In this document: in pieces, positions 12,099 through 24,780 of the stretch
Layout: the number at the start of each line of letters is the position of its first letter
Position numbering within the stretch: position 1 is the stretch's first letter
Origin: Dillenia suffruticosa
Taxonomy: Eukaryota > Streptophyta > Magnoliopsida > Dilleniales > Dilleniaceae
DNA: 64,000 nucleotides
Direction of reading: 5' to 3'
Assembly: GCA_033439265.1 (NCBI GenBank)
Contig: JAVTVX010000010.1
Coordinates: forward strand, 15,159,490 to 15,223,489
Program-made: the position numbers and the translations under genes
Notes under the pieces: model-generated
Told to the model about the DNA's origin: nothing
The model's database searches: none
What the model saw: the letters and a program-made list of their open reading frames with translations, nothing else

Positions 12099-13919
12099 AA
12101 GTATTTTATATTAAAAGAAATAATACTAGGATTAAAGGGCAAAGCCATATTGAGGATAAAAAATATAGTTCCAGATGGCTTGAGGAAGGAATTAGAATAT
12201 TCCACCCACTCAATGCCGTCCATACGTCTTCGACCTCATGATATGAGTACGTCAATCACCCTATCCTTTTAAAAATAAATTTATATCTGTGGTGGGTCCT
12301 CCTTCAAACCTATTTTCAAGACCCCGCATGCACAATGAATATGCAGTTTTACTAGATTCTCCAAATTCCATGTGAATAAAGCCTTCTCTCTCTCTCTCTC
12401 TTCCCCTTCGCTGGTTGATCATTACTCTGACCCTGTGTTCATGTGATCCATGAATTGTACGCGATGGAACATAGCCCGAATATTCACCGCCATCAAATCC
12501 AAAATTCTCCGGAGCCACAATCCCATGAGAATTCCATGCCGAAACATGACAATAATAAGAAATTTACCTTCGAACACAGCTCATTCTTCAAAAATCGATC
12601 GGTTGACCCTCCTTGGCAGCAGTTTGATCGATTTGCAATTTTAATTGATATCCATTATTTGATAAATTTTAAACAATACTTCTCCGGTCAGTGTGTGACC
12701 AATAATCTCGACCAGACAATTCGATCTTGTACCTATTGTTAAAACTTTCATTGATCAAAGGCAATATTCACCAAAATTTCTCCTTAATGTTTACTTGCCT
12801 AACTAACCATGAATAAACTTTCCAGATCGGGAAGAAAATTTTCAAAATAAGAGAATCTCCTTATTCCACCGAACATTCTCAAATGATAAGGATTTTAAAT
12901 TTCTTAAAAATATTTAAATATAACCCTAAGATTTCAGAACATTCCCACAAGAAAAATAGATTTATCACACTCCTAAGATATGCAGCTCATGAGACACATG
13001 CTTATAAATCCATCATGCACAAGAATACCTAGGTACGCTCTCTTAGAATCATACACTTTACACATGCCTATAAATCAAAGTACCCTCCGGTCGTCATTTG
13101 CAGGTTTCACCTCATCGGTTGGAGTAGCTATTAAAACTCTCGCTCGAATCAACGAGACCGGTATTTGTGGAACCAAAACCCATCTTTAATAGTACATGTC
13201 AAAAAAGTTTTTTGCGTTGTGTGTGATAAATGAAATTGATTTTTAGTAAAGATGGTGATTTATGTTAAATATATCTATATACTAAATGGATTTATATTAT
13301 AGAACAAAATAAAAACACGAAAATAGAGAACAAGGAAAGTTAAGTTTTATGATTTTAATAAGTAAATAATATTTTAAACGAATTTAACCATATTTTAAAG
13401 AATTTATATGATATTTTTTATACTTTTAACCTTATTCATTGAAATGTCTTAGAAAAATATATATTACATATTTTTTTAAAAAAAAAAAAATCGAGAGTAA
13501 TTGCCCTCAATTCGTTGGCTTGGCCACCGATGTGAAACCAACTTCAGATTATATATACACATAAAGCGGACAGGATGAGGAAAAAAGGTTGGGATCCAAC
13601 CCGGTCCTTCAAGTCCTTGAAGTGGGTCGTTTGTTTTTTCTTTTTTATATTGAAATTTGAATTTAAAATTATCATATAAAAAAATAAAAATTATGATCAC
13701 TAGGCTATCACCGAAATCATCGAGACAACTTGAAGCGCCTCATGCTAGGACGGTAAGCAGCCCCATCCTCAACCCCAAAGTTTTAGTTTAAAAAAAAGAA
13801 TTATAATACCTATATTTTTAATTTTATATTTAAAAATTTTACCTTCAATGCCACTAAAAATTAAAAAATGCCCATAAAAACTAATTTTAATCGATGGACA
13901 GTAGTTTTAATGGAAAGCA

Positions 13920-14070
13920 TGATAAATCTTTTAATCATGATTTGAATTCAAATTTTGAGAATTAAAAAAATTAGGTTATGAGAGTTCTCTCTTAAAAAAA
14001 GGATAGTAGTTCAAGTTAAATTAATTAAAATATAATTTTAAATATCGATCGATTCAGTAAAAAAAAAAAA
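13920..14070 (+). mobile_element. Probable decayed SINE (family A)
   Basis: Plus-strand copy ending in an A-run at about 14059-14070. The block caagttaaattaattaaaa then tttaaatatcgatcgattc corresponds to the reverse complement of the core in minus-strand copies. The boundaries are approximate. Confidence 0.45.
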
Positions 14071-14421
14071 CCTAGTTTTAGTAGCATTTTTAGAAAAATG
14101 TCACACAAATATTGAGGGACTTGGTTATCTTCTACCCCCTAACCTAAATCTTTAGCTTCGCCCCAATAAAAGAAACATAAGCTTTGGAGGATTGCACAGC
14201 CAAAGATCTCTTCGGTATTTTTGACGCGGTGGTCGGTACGCTCACCAGGCCACCCCTACAAAATGGGCTACGGACGGCAGCAATTTCATCAGCTTTTAAA
14301 AATTACGCTGCATAAATCGACTAGGTTAATGGTTTATTACCACTAAAAGATCATCTATTTTGTAGTATTGGGGGACAATCATTTCCAAGAAGGGTCCTTC
14401 TGATATTTTTACAACACCAAT

Positions 14422-14617
14422 TTTTTTTCCTTACCTTCTCTTAACCACCACCTAATATCCGAAATTTCATACCGACTAATCTAGATCGATCATTATAAGG
14501 CTTACTTTGTAGGGACGGTTCTCCCAATATTGTTTTTTCTGTATCCAGGGGGAGTCAAACTTCCGATTTGATTAAGAGACGAACGTGTCCATCCTACATA
14601 TGTCAACAAGTGTTGAT
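14422..14617 (-). mobile_element. SINE (family A) with perfect 19-bp TSD
   Basis: A 196-bp element. The direct repeat ATATTTTTACAACACCAAT is present without mismatch at 14403-14421 and 14618-14636, the longest duplication seen in the window. The minus strand carries a B-box-like motif (AGTTTGACTCC) typical of tRNA-derived pol III promoters, and the tail is the T-run at the left edge (plus strand). This is one of the best-defined insertions here. Confidence 0.85.
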
Positions 14618-16641
14618 ATATTTTTACAACACCAATACCATATATATAAATATATATAAATGACATGAAAGACAATTGAATCGGCATAAAACATAATAAT
14701 AACCTAAGAAGAAATTTGGGTTCTGAGGGTTTTTTTTTTTTTGGATTTTTCTAGAATTTCAATTCGTAAGGATAAGGAGAAGAGTTAATTATTAGAAAAT
14801 AGGTTTTTCAATTATTGGGGAGCGCATAATGTGGAGTAGGTCCACAAATTGGGGAGATATTACCATCAAATGATTTCAAACAATCTTTTCTAAAAGCTTA
14901 TGTCTTTCCATTTTTTCTCTAAAGCTGTGATGATCAAAGGTGCGTGCCCTTTATTTCCTTTTCCCACAATTCAATTTATCCTCGATACAATAACCATTCC
15001 CATCCTCCTTTGTTATTTTTTCTGGGGTTTATGAACCTCTAAATTTGTTCAACAAACAAAGTCTACGAGACTGAGTTCATCATGTCTCCTAGCAAGAGGA
15101 ATCTTGGGAGAGAGAGAGAGAGAGAGAGAGTTAAGCCGACACTTCCAAGATAGCAATAATTTAGGTCTCATTTTTTCAGGATACAACTCATCCCTGTAAA
15201 TTGGTAAAAGAGTGTTTTCGAGTGTTTCAGGGTTTCAATAAACGACCTATGCGAATTAGGTGTCGCTAACGGAAAGAGGAAAAGAACAAAAGTGGAGAAT
15301 GGAGACTTTAAGAGTTAAGAGACTTTGGACTTTAAACGTGTCTTTTTTTTCCCCCTTCTTTAGGCCAGAGGGCATTGCCATTTTTTCTCCTTTTACTGCC
15401 CAACAAGGCCAAGAAAAATGTCCCAATTGGACTCTTGCATGTTGTGGGGGCAGCGATTATAGCCCTTCATATGTTTTACTTTTTATTTGCCTATTTTTAT
15501 TTTTATATTTTATTTTTTTTTCCTTGGGGAACAATTAGGGGAAGGAGAATGTCTGCATTGTATTTAAATTAATTAGGATCACCACTCCACGGGCATGGAC
15601 TAAACTTGGTGCTACCGATGCTAGCTCACTCAACTTACAAAATTAGATTGAAGGTTTTATAGAAAAAAATAACTAGCTCTATTATATGACTCAACTGTCA
15701 CCTTTAAAAGAAAAATTACATATGATCGATTTCCATCCTGTCCTTCTGGTAGTGAAGAATTCAACCACTCCAAAAAAAAAATGGCATTTTTTAATTTTAC
15801 TATCCGAATATAACATGACAAGCATTTCTTGGGGAGGGAGGGAGGAATTTAAACATCTGAATTATTAATTAGAAGGAAAGCAGAAACAGTGTTTTACCCG
15901 TACTGGGAAACAACCATAGGTGGCAAATTCGGTGATTTCTCAAAGCATGAATTGGAGTGTGAGTAGAATAGGAAGTGAAGAAGAAAGAGAGTTTGGTGGG
16001 TAACTGGGAGGGGGGGTCAAAGTCATCCCTGGACGGCTTCATTTCACTCTATCCATGAATCCGGCAATGATGGTGGAAGGGAGAATTTTGTCAGTGATCC
16101 ACGAATCTGCACATACGTATCTTTCCTTGATATGTCGCATTTTCATAATACGCAATAAGGGCCCACATGTTAGAAGACACCAGTGGGAAGTAAATGGCCT
16201 GCCTCGCCTAGTGGTACAAGGACCTGACAAATGTTACTATGAGACTACATTTGACCCTTTGAATGTTCTCGTGCGTGCATGATTGTCCCATGATCACCAA
16301 ATAAAATTTTCAGGATGAAAGCCCATTTATAAATTGGGCTTCTTGCTGGGCATGCTAGGCCCATTTCAATGAATTGGACCAGTGGATGTGCCTTCAGGTC
16401 CACAAGAAGAACAGCAATGCTGACATGTATCTAGCAGGGCATACTAATATACAGAATGTCTTTCCATTTTCTCAACAAAAAGAAAAAAAAAAAAGGCAAA
16501 CCAAGATCATTATTATACCAGTCACACAAATGGAAGTAAAACTACAGGCCAAAATACAAGCATGGACAAAGGTGGCTGGATAGGATGATGCAAAAAGTGA
16601 GAATGAAGAGCACTTAGTACCTTTGTTGGGAAGAATTTTCA

Positions 16642-16887
16642 TCATCCGTTGTTTCTTAAGGCATTGACAGCAGCCCAAACCTTGGTGCGGCTTTGGAAGC
16701 CTCTTTTCTCAATCTCTTTGTTGACATCAGCATGGATTCCTCTCCCTTCCCCATCTTCAAGGTCCTCCACCTTGAGTCGCATTGCCAAGACTTCTCCGAC
16801 GACTGTGGCTGCCTTGGCATCGCATGTGCAACCACATTCAAACGTTTCCTTTAGTGCATGCTCTACTGTTGATGCAGTTGCACCCAT
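16642..16887 (-). CDS. Uncharacterised 81-aa ORF, second ORF of a small transcription unit
   Basis: I do not recognise the protein. The 81-codon frame begins MGATASTVEHALKETF, has a CGCTC cluster at residues 18-22, an acidic/charged middle and ends KVWAAVNALRNNG; it looks like a real folded small protein in composition. A splice acceptor (gtagacag) lies just before the ATG, and a 27-bp exon-like segment (about 16951-16977, donor GTATGT) precedes it. Joining that segment in the frame of this ORF meets a stop, so upstream exons appear to be leader sequence. It may lie on the same transcript as the 57-aa ORF at 17966-18981 or have its own promoter. It could also be a chance ORF. Confidence 0.4.
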   Translation of the reverse strand: MGATASTVEHALKETFECGCTCDAKAATVVGEVLAMRLKVEDLEDGEGRGIHADVNKEIEKRGFQSRTKVWAAVNALRNNG

Positions 16888-17965
16888 TGTTTCTGTCTAC
16901 CACATTAGCCGTGATGTACTTTATTGATATGAACAGTCTGAGGACATACCTCTTCAAAACTGTCATCCTTTGACAGCTCAAATTTTCTGTTTTGAATTTG
17001 CATTAGCATCAATGAAAATGAGAAACAAATAGTGGACAAAAAAGATGATGCATAGAAAAATGTAAATTAAGAAATAACTCAGAGGCAAACAATTCCTATG
17101 TCTTGCTGAGTCGACTCTCAGGTGCAACTTAAGCAAGGCCTTAACTAAGCCCTTCTGCTAGGCACAAAATATTTGTCAAAAACTGTTGAGTCATTCTCAG
17201 ACAATACAAAATGGACAATTTCATATAACAGAAAATTTCCAAGCAACAGCAGTCAAAAGTCATTCTTATAGATTGATTTATTCCCTTACGACAAGGAAAT
17301 AACTTTGCAACTTTCCTTCCATGTGGGGTAAAGGAAAATTAAGGAAAATTTGCAGTCGGGGTAAGTTTCAATCAAGTCCACTTTGCATCATTCAATGCCA
17401 AGTGCCATGGGACTTGGTAATCTGAGGGAGAAATAGATAAATATGCGAAGGAATGTTAGAGTTGGTAAAGTTAGGTAGCAACCACATGTAGAATGAACTA
17501 GTAGCAAGAAAAAATTAAGACTGTACTAGTCTGATGTGTCACTATGAAACGTCCAATAGTCTTAAAAGTCTTCATTCGAGGTGCATGTGGAATGCAGTAC
17601 AAGGAATACAGATATCTTTTCATGTCCTGTAACTTCCCATGAAGAAAGCGAAAGCCCAAACCTAGTTTTCATTCAAAATTTTCTATTTCTACAGATATTA
17701 GTTTGGTTAGAGCAAGGTCAAGCAAATCTTTTTGTTTTCTTATTATCGAACACAAAACTTTGAAAGTCAAAAGTTCTTCATTTGCACTGAATCAGCAATC
17801 AAGACATCGGTGAATCAATAACACCTTTGGAGTAAAAACCCCACCTTACATTGCAAATGGGAAGTAATATCACAATATCAGTGTAATCCTTTGCAGATCA
17901 TTGATCACAATATTCCTCTTAATAATCAAGAAGCATTGTGGAAGGAGAGAGAATAGAGCCCCACC

Positions 17966-18981
17966 TCAGAACCTGTCCAAGTATAAATTATATGATTCTC
18001 TGCGGATCTCTTTAAGTTCTGCAGCCAAGTTTAAGAGATGTAATGTCTGCTGGTATCCTCCAACATTCTTAACTGTTGTCCCTTCTGCATGTAAAGATCA
18101 AGTAAAAGATAGTTAAAGAGTCTGACAAGTCGTAGTAGTAGTAGCGCCGGAAAGATAAAATGGAAAATCACTGAAATTGAAAAAGAAAAAAGTAGAACGA
18201 AACCACTCAGCTAAGCTAAGAATCAAAATTAAAATATGGGAAGGTTCTCTAACATGAAACTTGAATGTCCTAGATACACTGTTGACTTAGACAGGTTGCC
18301 GTCGTGTTCTTTTCAATCATTATTAAACTTGTCTAGGTGTTGCGGTGAACCAAATCCACCCAAAAGAGAAAAATGTCGGGCAGCGTTAGAGAAGTAAATC
18401 AAGACCCTTTGTCCTATAGTGTTCACCTTAAGTATCAAAATTCTCAAGCAACTCAAGTTTGACAATTAAGACAAGTTTCTACAGAAGCTGTAGCAGTAAG
18501 GCTTTAGTATAAGACTTTCCAACACAAGGTGAGCTGCAAGGATTTAGTATAACACTTTCCAACATAAGGTGAAATATCAAGTGAACCCAACCACGCATGC
18601 GTCCCTGGAGTTGGAAAATCAAATATATGAAGCAATGAATAAAATCAACTTGTTGATATTTAGGATGAGGTGTTGATTTGGGACTGGGAGTACTGCTAAA
18701 TACAAAACATCGTTTTTGAAAAATTTAACATTTCAGTACTTATCACACTGGTCTTTGAAAACTGTAACAGTTATAGATGGATTGCTCATAATTCATCTTG
18801 TCAGCCATTCACTGTGACATTTCACCAAACACTTAATACGCGACACCGAAAATAAAACATGTTCCGTAAGAAAACAGTTACAATTATGCGAGAAAGAGAG
18901 AGAGATCAAATGGTGACGAAGCTTACCTGGGATGTGGACGATTGATTTTAGAAACGTGGAGGGGAATGCTTGTAAGCCCAT
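17966..18981 (-). CDS. Uncharacterised 57-aa small protein, two exons
   Basis: Exon 1 is 18927-18981 (start MGLQAFPSTFLKSIVHIP) with a strong donor CAG/GTAAGC, and exon 2 is 17966-18084 after acceptor TGCAG. The phases join exactly (55 + 119 nt) to a 57-aa basic/amphipathic protein ending LYLDRF; exon 2 includes a helix-like stretch LLNLAAELKEIRRESYNLY. I do not recognise the family. The clean splicing, the position 558 bp from the divergent ABCF1 start and the site-II-like GGCCCA motifs between them argue for a real gene. A weaker donor (GACAG/GTTCTG) just before the stop could instead extend the protein, but no in-frame partner exon was found. The 843-bp intron holds a 40-bp tandem duplication. 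Confidence 0.5.
18500..18580. repeat. Two tandem 40-bp units
   Basis: The block beginning ggctttagtataagactttc is followed 40 bp later by ggatttagtataacactttc with a few mismatches. This is a small local duplication within the intron of the minus-strand small gene; no function is implied. Confidence 0.7.
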
Positions 18982-19185
18982 TTAGGCCCTTAAAAACTAC
19001 CTTCCCACTTCGGCCCAGTTAATTCCACCGCAACGATGACGTTTTACTACTTAATTTGTCTATACGACGCCGTTTAACTTCTTAAATTGGTCTATAGGAT
19101 TTTTTTTTTTTTTTTTGGTTCAATAGAACACTAATCACGCTCAATACGCGAGCGTTTTAGTAGAACTGCTTCGGTTCCATCCATC

Positions 19186-19225
<40 letters not shown>

Positions 19226-19405
19226 TCAGTCTCTCACTTTTAAATACCGATCGAACTCGGCCGCCTCCGCTTAACGCCTCCTTCCAACTCGCACTCGGGT
19301 CTCTCTCTCCAAGGTCTCATTCAATTGAAGAAAAAGGAAATAGAAACCCTAGTTTCCTCGATCGATCTTCGATCAACGTTAGATCTCAAAACTCTTTCTC
19401 AGGTT

Positions 19406-19461
<56 letters not shown>

Positions 19462-19539
19462 TGAAACCCCAGATCTGTTTCCTACGTTGATGGTTTTTAT
19501 CCCTACTTTGTGTTTGTGGGTTGTAGAAGTTTCTTGAAG
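18982..19539. promoter_or_regulatory. Divergent promoter between the small minus-strand gene and ABCF1
   Basis: The two start codons are 558 bp apart, facing away. The interval carries a GGCCCA site-II-type element (19012-19017) and, in the ABCF1 leader, a telo-box AAACCCTA (19344-19351). In plants, site II plus telo-box is a known combination in promoters of translation and ribosome genes, which fits ABCF1. A 5' UTR intron of ABCF1 runs from 19403 to 19526 and opens with a (CT)n tract and (TA)n. No TATA box stands out, which also fits a shared housekeeping promoter. Confidence 0.6.
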
Positions 19540-22500
19540 ATGGTGTCGGACGCAAGCAAAAAGAAGGCAGCACAGAAGAAGGCAGCGGCAGCTGCCAAGA
19601 GAGGAGGGAAGGCCGCCGCCGCGGCGTCATCCAAGGCTGCGGCGGAGGTGTCGAACGGAGGAGGCGTTGATAAGTTGGCAAATGGAGTCGGTGCTCTTAC
19701 GATTTCAGATCGGACTTGCACTGGGGTTCTCTGTTCTCACCCTCTCTCCCGAGATATTCGCGTATGCTTCTTCCGATTTTATTTTTTCTCATAAGTAAAT
19801 TTAGGGATTTCGTCTAATTTTGCCTATGTTGCTGTTCCATTGTTTGATTCTGTTATTGTTAGGTTTGTATACGATTTATTTACATTTACATTCCATTGGG
19901 TGTTAAATCTTTTGATTTATATTGCCTTTTTATGACATCTTTATTTTGTAGCATGTGTTTCCTCAAAAGTTCATAATTAAACAAGGTTTGCCTGGGATGA
20001 CCCAGTAAAAGAAAAGCTAAAATATTGGAGAGGATGAGTGCTATGGAGTTATAGATTTGGAGTCTGAGGTTTGTGTTTTACAATGAATAAGGGATTGTTT
20101 GCTCGGAAGGTTTTAACTTGCTTGTTAATGCCTTCGGAGGTTGAGGGATTCTCTGTATATGTCCTGGTCCTTGGGGGACTGGTGGGAGGTTGCTGCCTAT
20201 CTTGTTGGTGGTAGCATTCTAGTGCTATTCAAAGAGGTTTTGCCAATTTTATTTTTGTCTGATGTTTCTTCTTACAATTATTCGAGGTCTAATATGCTTC
20301 TCGAATATATCTTTGAAAATTTCTTCGGATTTGTCTTCAATTACTTTATCCTTAATAAAATTTCATGAGTAGGCATCTGCGAGGAGCAAAATTTTGTGGG
20401 TTTGCCTTCTATAGGTTCAGGGTGCTGGCTGATTTTATTAAGCTTGATATAGATGATAATTTTCCTATTATTTTCAATGCAGATCGAGTCCTTGTCGGTT
20501 ACTTTTCATGGACATGATCTTATTGTGGACTCTGAATTAGAACTTAATTATGGAAGGTTGGTGAACTTCATCTTTTTATATTTTGGCAATTTATTGGTCT
20601 CGTATTTGCTTTGTTAAAATCATGTGAATCTTCCCAATTCTTTCATCCAGGCGTTATGGGTTGCTTGGGTTGAATGGCTGTGGAAAATCTACCCTCCTAA
20701 CAGCAATAGGGCTCCGTGAACTTCCCATTCCTGAGCACATGGATATATATCACTTGACTAGGGAGATTGAAGCCACTGACATGTCTGCACTTGAGGCTGT
20801 TATATGCTGTGATGAGGAGAGATTGAAATTAGAGAAAGAAGCTGAAATCTTGGCACAACAGGTATGCTTCCTGAAGATGAGCTTTCTATTCTTATTCTGA
20901 GAAACTATCCTGACTTGTTATTGCCCTTTGGGCCATAGGATGATGGTGGTGGGGAAGCCCTTGATCGTGTTTATGAACGCCTTGAAGCCATGGATGCTTC
21001 AACTGCTGAGAAGCGAGCTGCTGAAATCTTGTATGGTCTCGGTTTCAACAAGAAGTTGCAAGCAAAGGCAACTCGAGATTTTTCTGGTGGTTGGAGGATG
21101 AGGATTGCTCTTGCAAGGGCATTGTTTATGAATCCAACCATCCTATTGCTTGATGAGCCCACCAATCATCTTGGTAAGTGTTATGAAGATCACTGGTGCT
21201 CCAATTTATTTTTCCTTTCCCTAGTAGCTGTACAGTGGGCTGAGACCTAATCTAATGGGAGGGTGTTGTGTTTGTGGAAGGGCACAGGGGAGGGCTGTTG
21301 AAAGTCAGGGTTCTACTCCTTTTTTTCCCCCTTTCTAAGTCCTATATTTTTATTTTACTTTTTAAAATCATTTGTACTTTTGAGCATACATTCAGCAATA
21401 AGCCTCCGTGTCATCATTAAAGGTCATTGATGTTGAGATTTTGGATTGTTGGACGTTCTTGAATCTTGCACTATAATTCATTATCAAGCAAGAGTGACAG
21501 TGTCATTAGTAGCTCTTTTAAAGCCATTAAATTACAAATACAATGACAGATATTCTTCTTGCAGCATCAGTTCTAGAATGTTTTCAGTTAGGATGTGGTA
21601 TTGCTTTTGCAGAAAATTTGTTTAACTTGTGCTTGTGAAACTCGTTCCAAGGTACTTTGTGCAAGTATATTTATATGTTCTATTGACCAGATACATGTAT
21701 CTATGTATGTATGTTATGCATGTATATGTGTCTCTATACGGATATAAGTTCATCATGACTTCTAGGAAGCAACTGAACAGAGCGAATTTTGGGGCAATTA
21801 CTCTAATTGTACATATCCAAAAGAAATTATCTTGAGTGACAATGCCTCTTACCCCATAAGGATTGACTTCTTGAAGTGCATGGTTTTTGAGGCAAGGGGA
21901 TAAGAATGAGCATTTTCAATATGATAGGGTTGAGTTTGTAGTCTGAGTTGCATTTAAGTGATAATATGTTATAAAAGAATTTAAGCAGCGGTTTCTAAGT
22001 TCCATAATTCATCATAGGCTTTTTTATATTGCTGGTTTTGTTGTAAAACTCACATGATGGAAGAGGTCAAGCTTATCTGTAGCCATTAAACTCTTTTACT
22101 AGTGTTTTTAGTTTCTGTTTTTCCTGTCTTTGTAAGTGTTGTTAATGGTCAATTATTTTACATGTGTACAGATCTAGAGGCTTGCGTCTGGTTGGAGGAA
22201 ACTTTGAAGAAATTTGAGCGTATACTTGTTGTGGTATCACACTCGCAGGATTTTCTGAATGGTGTCTGCACAAATATCATTCACATGCAAAACAAGAAAC
22301 TGAAGCTATACACTGGCAACTATGACCAATATGTTCAAACTCGTGCTGAACTTGAAGAGAACCAGATGAAGCAATACAAGTGGGAGCAGGAGCAGATTGC
22401 TTCCATGAAGGAATATATTGCTAGATTTGGACATGGATCAGCTAAGTTAGCTCGTCAGGCTCAGAGCAAAGAAAAGACGCTGGCAAAGATGGAAAGGGGT

Positions 22501-23232
22501 GGCCTTACAGAAAAGGTTGTTAGAGACAAGGTCTTGGTTTTCCGCTTTACTGACGTGGGTAAGCTTCCACCACCAGTGCTGCAGTTTGTGGAGATCACAT
22601 TTGGTTACACCCCAGATAATCTCATCTACAAGAACATCGACTTCGGGGTAGACCTGGACTCGAGGATAGCACTGGTTGGACCCAATGGAGCTGGAAAGAG
22701 TACACTGCTGAAGCTGATGACAGGGGAACTAATTCCTCTTGATGGCATGGTACGCCGGCACAACCACCTAAGGATTGCCCAGTACCATCAGCACTTGGCT
22801 GAGAAACTGGATCTGGAAATGTCTGCATTGCAGTTCATGATGAGGGAGTATACGGGAAATGAAGAAGAAAGGATGAGGGCAGCAATTGGGAAGTTTGGTC
22901 TGACAGGCAAGGCACAGATAATGCCTATGAAGAACCTGTCGGATGGGCAAAGGAGTAGGGTGATTTTTGCATGGTTAGCTTGGAGGCAGCCACACATGCT
23001 GTTACTTGATGAGCCTACCAACCATCTGGATATTGAAACCATAGACTCACTTGCAGAAGCATTAAACGAGTGGGATGGTGGAATGGTTCTTGTTAGTCAT
23101 GATTTCAGACTCATAAACCAGGTTGCACACGAGATTTGGGTGTGTGAGAATCAAGCTGTAACTAGATGGGAGGGTGATATCATGGACTTCAAGGAGCATC
23201 TGAAGAGCAAGTCTGTTGGTATGTCTGACTAA
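19540..23232 (+). CDS. ABCF1: ABC transporter F family member 1 (GCN20-type soluble ATPase)
   Basis: Five coding exons (19540-19761, 20483-20556, 20651-20861, 20939-21173, 22172-23232) join in phase to a 600-aa protein. An Ala/Lys-rich N-terminus (residues 1-45) is followed by two ATPase domains and no membrane span. Domain 1 has Walker [10 protein letters not shown], signature [15 protein letters not shown] and Walker [13 protein letters not shown]; domain 2 has [18 protein letters not shown] and [13 protein letters not shown] charged linker (about 330-370) joins them. The order, motifs and length match plant ABCF1, relatives of yeast GCN20/ARB1 that act on ribosomes in translation control and ribosome assembly, not transport. 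The upstream in-frame ATG at 19510 lies inside the 5' UTR intron, so 19540 is the start. No defect is seen. Confidence 0.97.
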
Positions 23233-23811
23233 ATCCAGATGGTAGATGTGTTTGGGTTGCCATTTCAAGTTCCTACTATTGCTGGTAGCCCCAATTTCTG
23301 GTTTGCCAGACCATGCTCAAGCCACGGGATGGATTGCAGTCTGTGCTTGCAGAGGAAAATGGGAGCCCAGGCCTTCTTGTCCGTTCAAGCTCACGGGTTT
23401 GCTCTCTAATGCTTGGTAGTAGGTGGGTAGTGATGTTTTTCCTTGCTACCTAGAAAAATACTTAAGATTCTTAATATTTTTAAAGAGAAAGAATATTTAT
23501 TCCCTGGTCTAAGTTGTTGACCGAGGCGATATATAAGGACACCTTATAATGTCGGATGATAGTTTTGATGACCGGCTGAATCTGAGTTATTAATTTATTA
23601 TTACTTCATAATGGATCGTTGAATATTTAAGTATCTGAATCTAAGTATTATTACCACCCCTCCCTTGGTGGCTTCGCCCCCGACTACGCATAGTGATATT
23701 TTTAAACGTACCTCTGAAATTTCTAAAAGCTTCTCAACATCTACGCCGGTGGCACCATGCTGGCACCCGGAGTCAGTTTTAGATGCTTGCAATCGCATGC
23801 ACCAGGAGCAA

Positions 23812-23995
23812 TTTTTTTTTTTTTTTTAACTTGTCATTAATTGGTATCTGAATTTTGTTTGATTAATACTATCTGAATACTATGGGACCTTTGATGGAGA
23901 GATTGATTTTTTTAAATGTTATTTTTTTTATTCTCATGATTTGAATCTGAGACTTATAGATAAAAGAGCGATAACGTTCGATCGCTACGTCTATA
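23812..23995 (-). mobile_element. SINE (family A), older copy
   Basis: It begins with a long poly-T run and carries ggtatctgaattttgtttg and gattaatactatctgaatac, the 3' core of family A on the minus strand. I see no convincing target-site duplication, so the right edge is approximate. Confidence 0.5.
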
Positions 23996-24743
23996 TACGC
24001 ACAGAAGCTTGGTGGAGCGGAAATTTTGTGGGGGCAACATTTATCCCAGGTCCAGGTTGCGACCGCCATCATCCTAGTTCAAACTTGAGGTTTGTAGGTA
24101 GCGTTTGGATCATTCTTTTCCATGATTATGAGTTGTGAATTTTATATTATTCTACTTTATAAAATTTTATAAATGAATATAAGGTGGGTATTATAATAAA
24201 ATTTAATAGATGCAATCTCTACTGCAAAAGTGGTCACAATAAGTATGAATGAAAAGGGTTAGATGGACATACTAGGTGAAAACTTCTCTACCTTTAAAAG
24301 GCAGCTAGGAGTCGTGTACGACATTAATTTGATTGTAATATTAAATCTGGTTTTTCAACCAAAAGATGTCCGATTTTTCTTTCTTTCTCTCTTTCTTTCT
24401 TTTTCTTTTCAACCATGTATTCGATCTTAAATATGCAGCATTTCAATTATTTATTTTAATTTTTTTATTAGTAAAATTTGTTAAGAAATAAAGAAAATGA
24501 CAGGAATTTTGAAAAAATATTATTATATTTATAACATTTTTATATTAAAAAGACGAAATATCTGCTTTAAGTGAACCTCTTGCTTTTACAAATCAAACAA
24601 TTACAAATGTTGGGTTCGAGGGAGTCCACCTCCACCGCCTCTCTTTTCTCCTATGAAAGCAATAAATATAGCATATTGTTCAATTCATGCATGTTATTTG
24701 ACTGTCGAGAGATCTGAAAAAAAAGACCCAACAAAGATGTTGT

Positions 24744-24778
<35 letters not shown>

Positions 24779-24780
<2 letters not shown>

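Larger units (their letters stand above)
8050..16641. other. Intergenic gene desert
   Basis: The first few hundred bases are the HIPP 3' flank. Beyond that I see no supported gene for about 8.5 kb. The stretch holds a (GA)n tract at 9481-9514 and others near 11274-11294 and 15110-15130, SINE copies (9942-10134, about 11960-12098, about 13920-14070, 14422-14617) and AT-rich low-complexity DNA. Frames of 60-117 codons here have no family resemblance, biased composition from poly-T or GA runs, and no matching exons. The 12.4-13.2 kb part has higher complexity but gives no readable protein. Confidence 0.6.

Noticed and set aside
12960-13190. A possible solo LTR, judged from two TATAAAT-like boxes and a CT-rich 3' part
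   Set aside because: I could not find terminal TG...CA ends, a flanking duplication or a primer-binding site, so there is not enough to call it.
19510-19539. Upstream in-frame ATG for ABCF1 ([10 protein letters not shown] extension)
   Set aside because: It lies in the 5' UTR intron (19403-19526), which is removed before the conserved [14 protein letters not shown] start.
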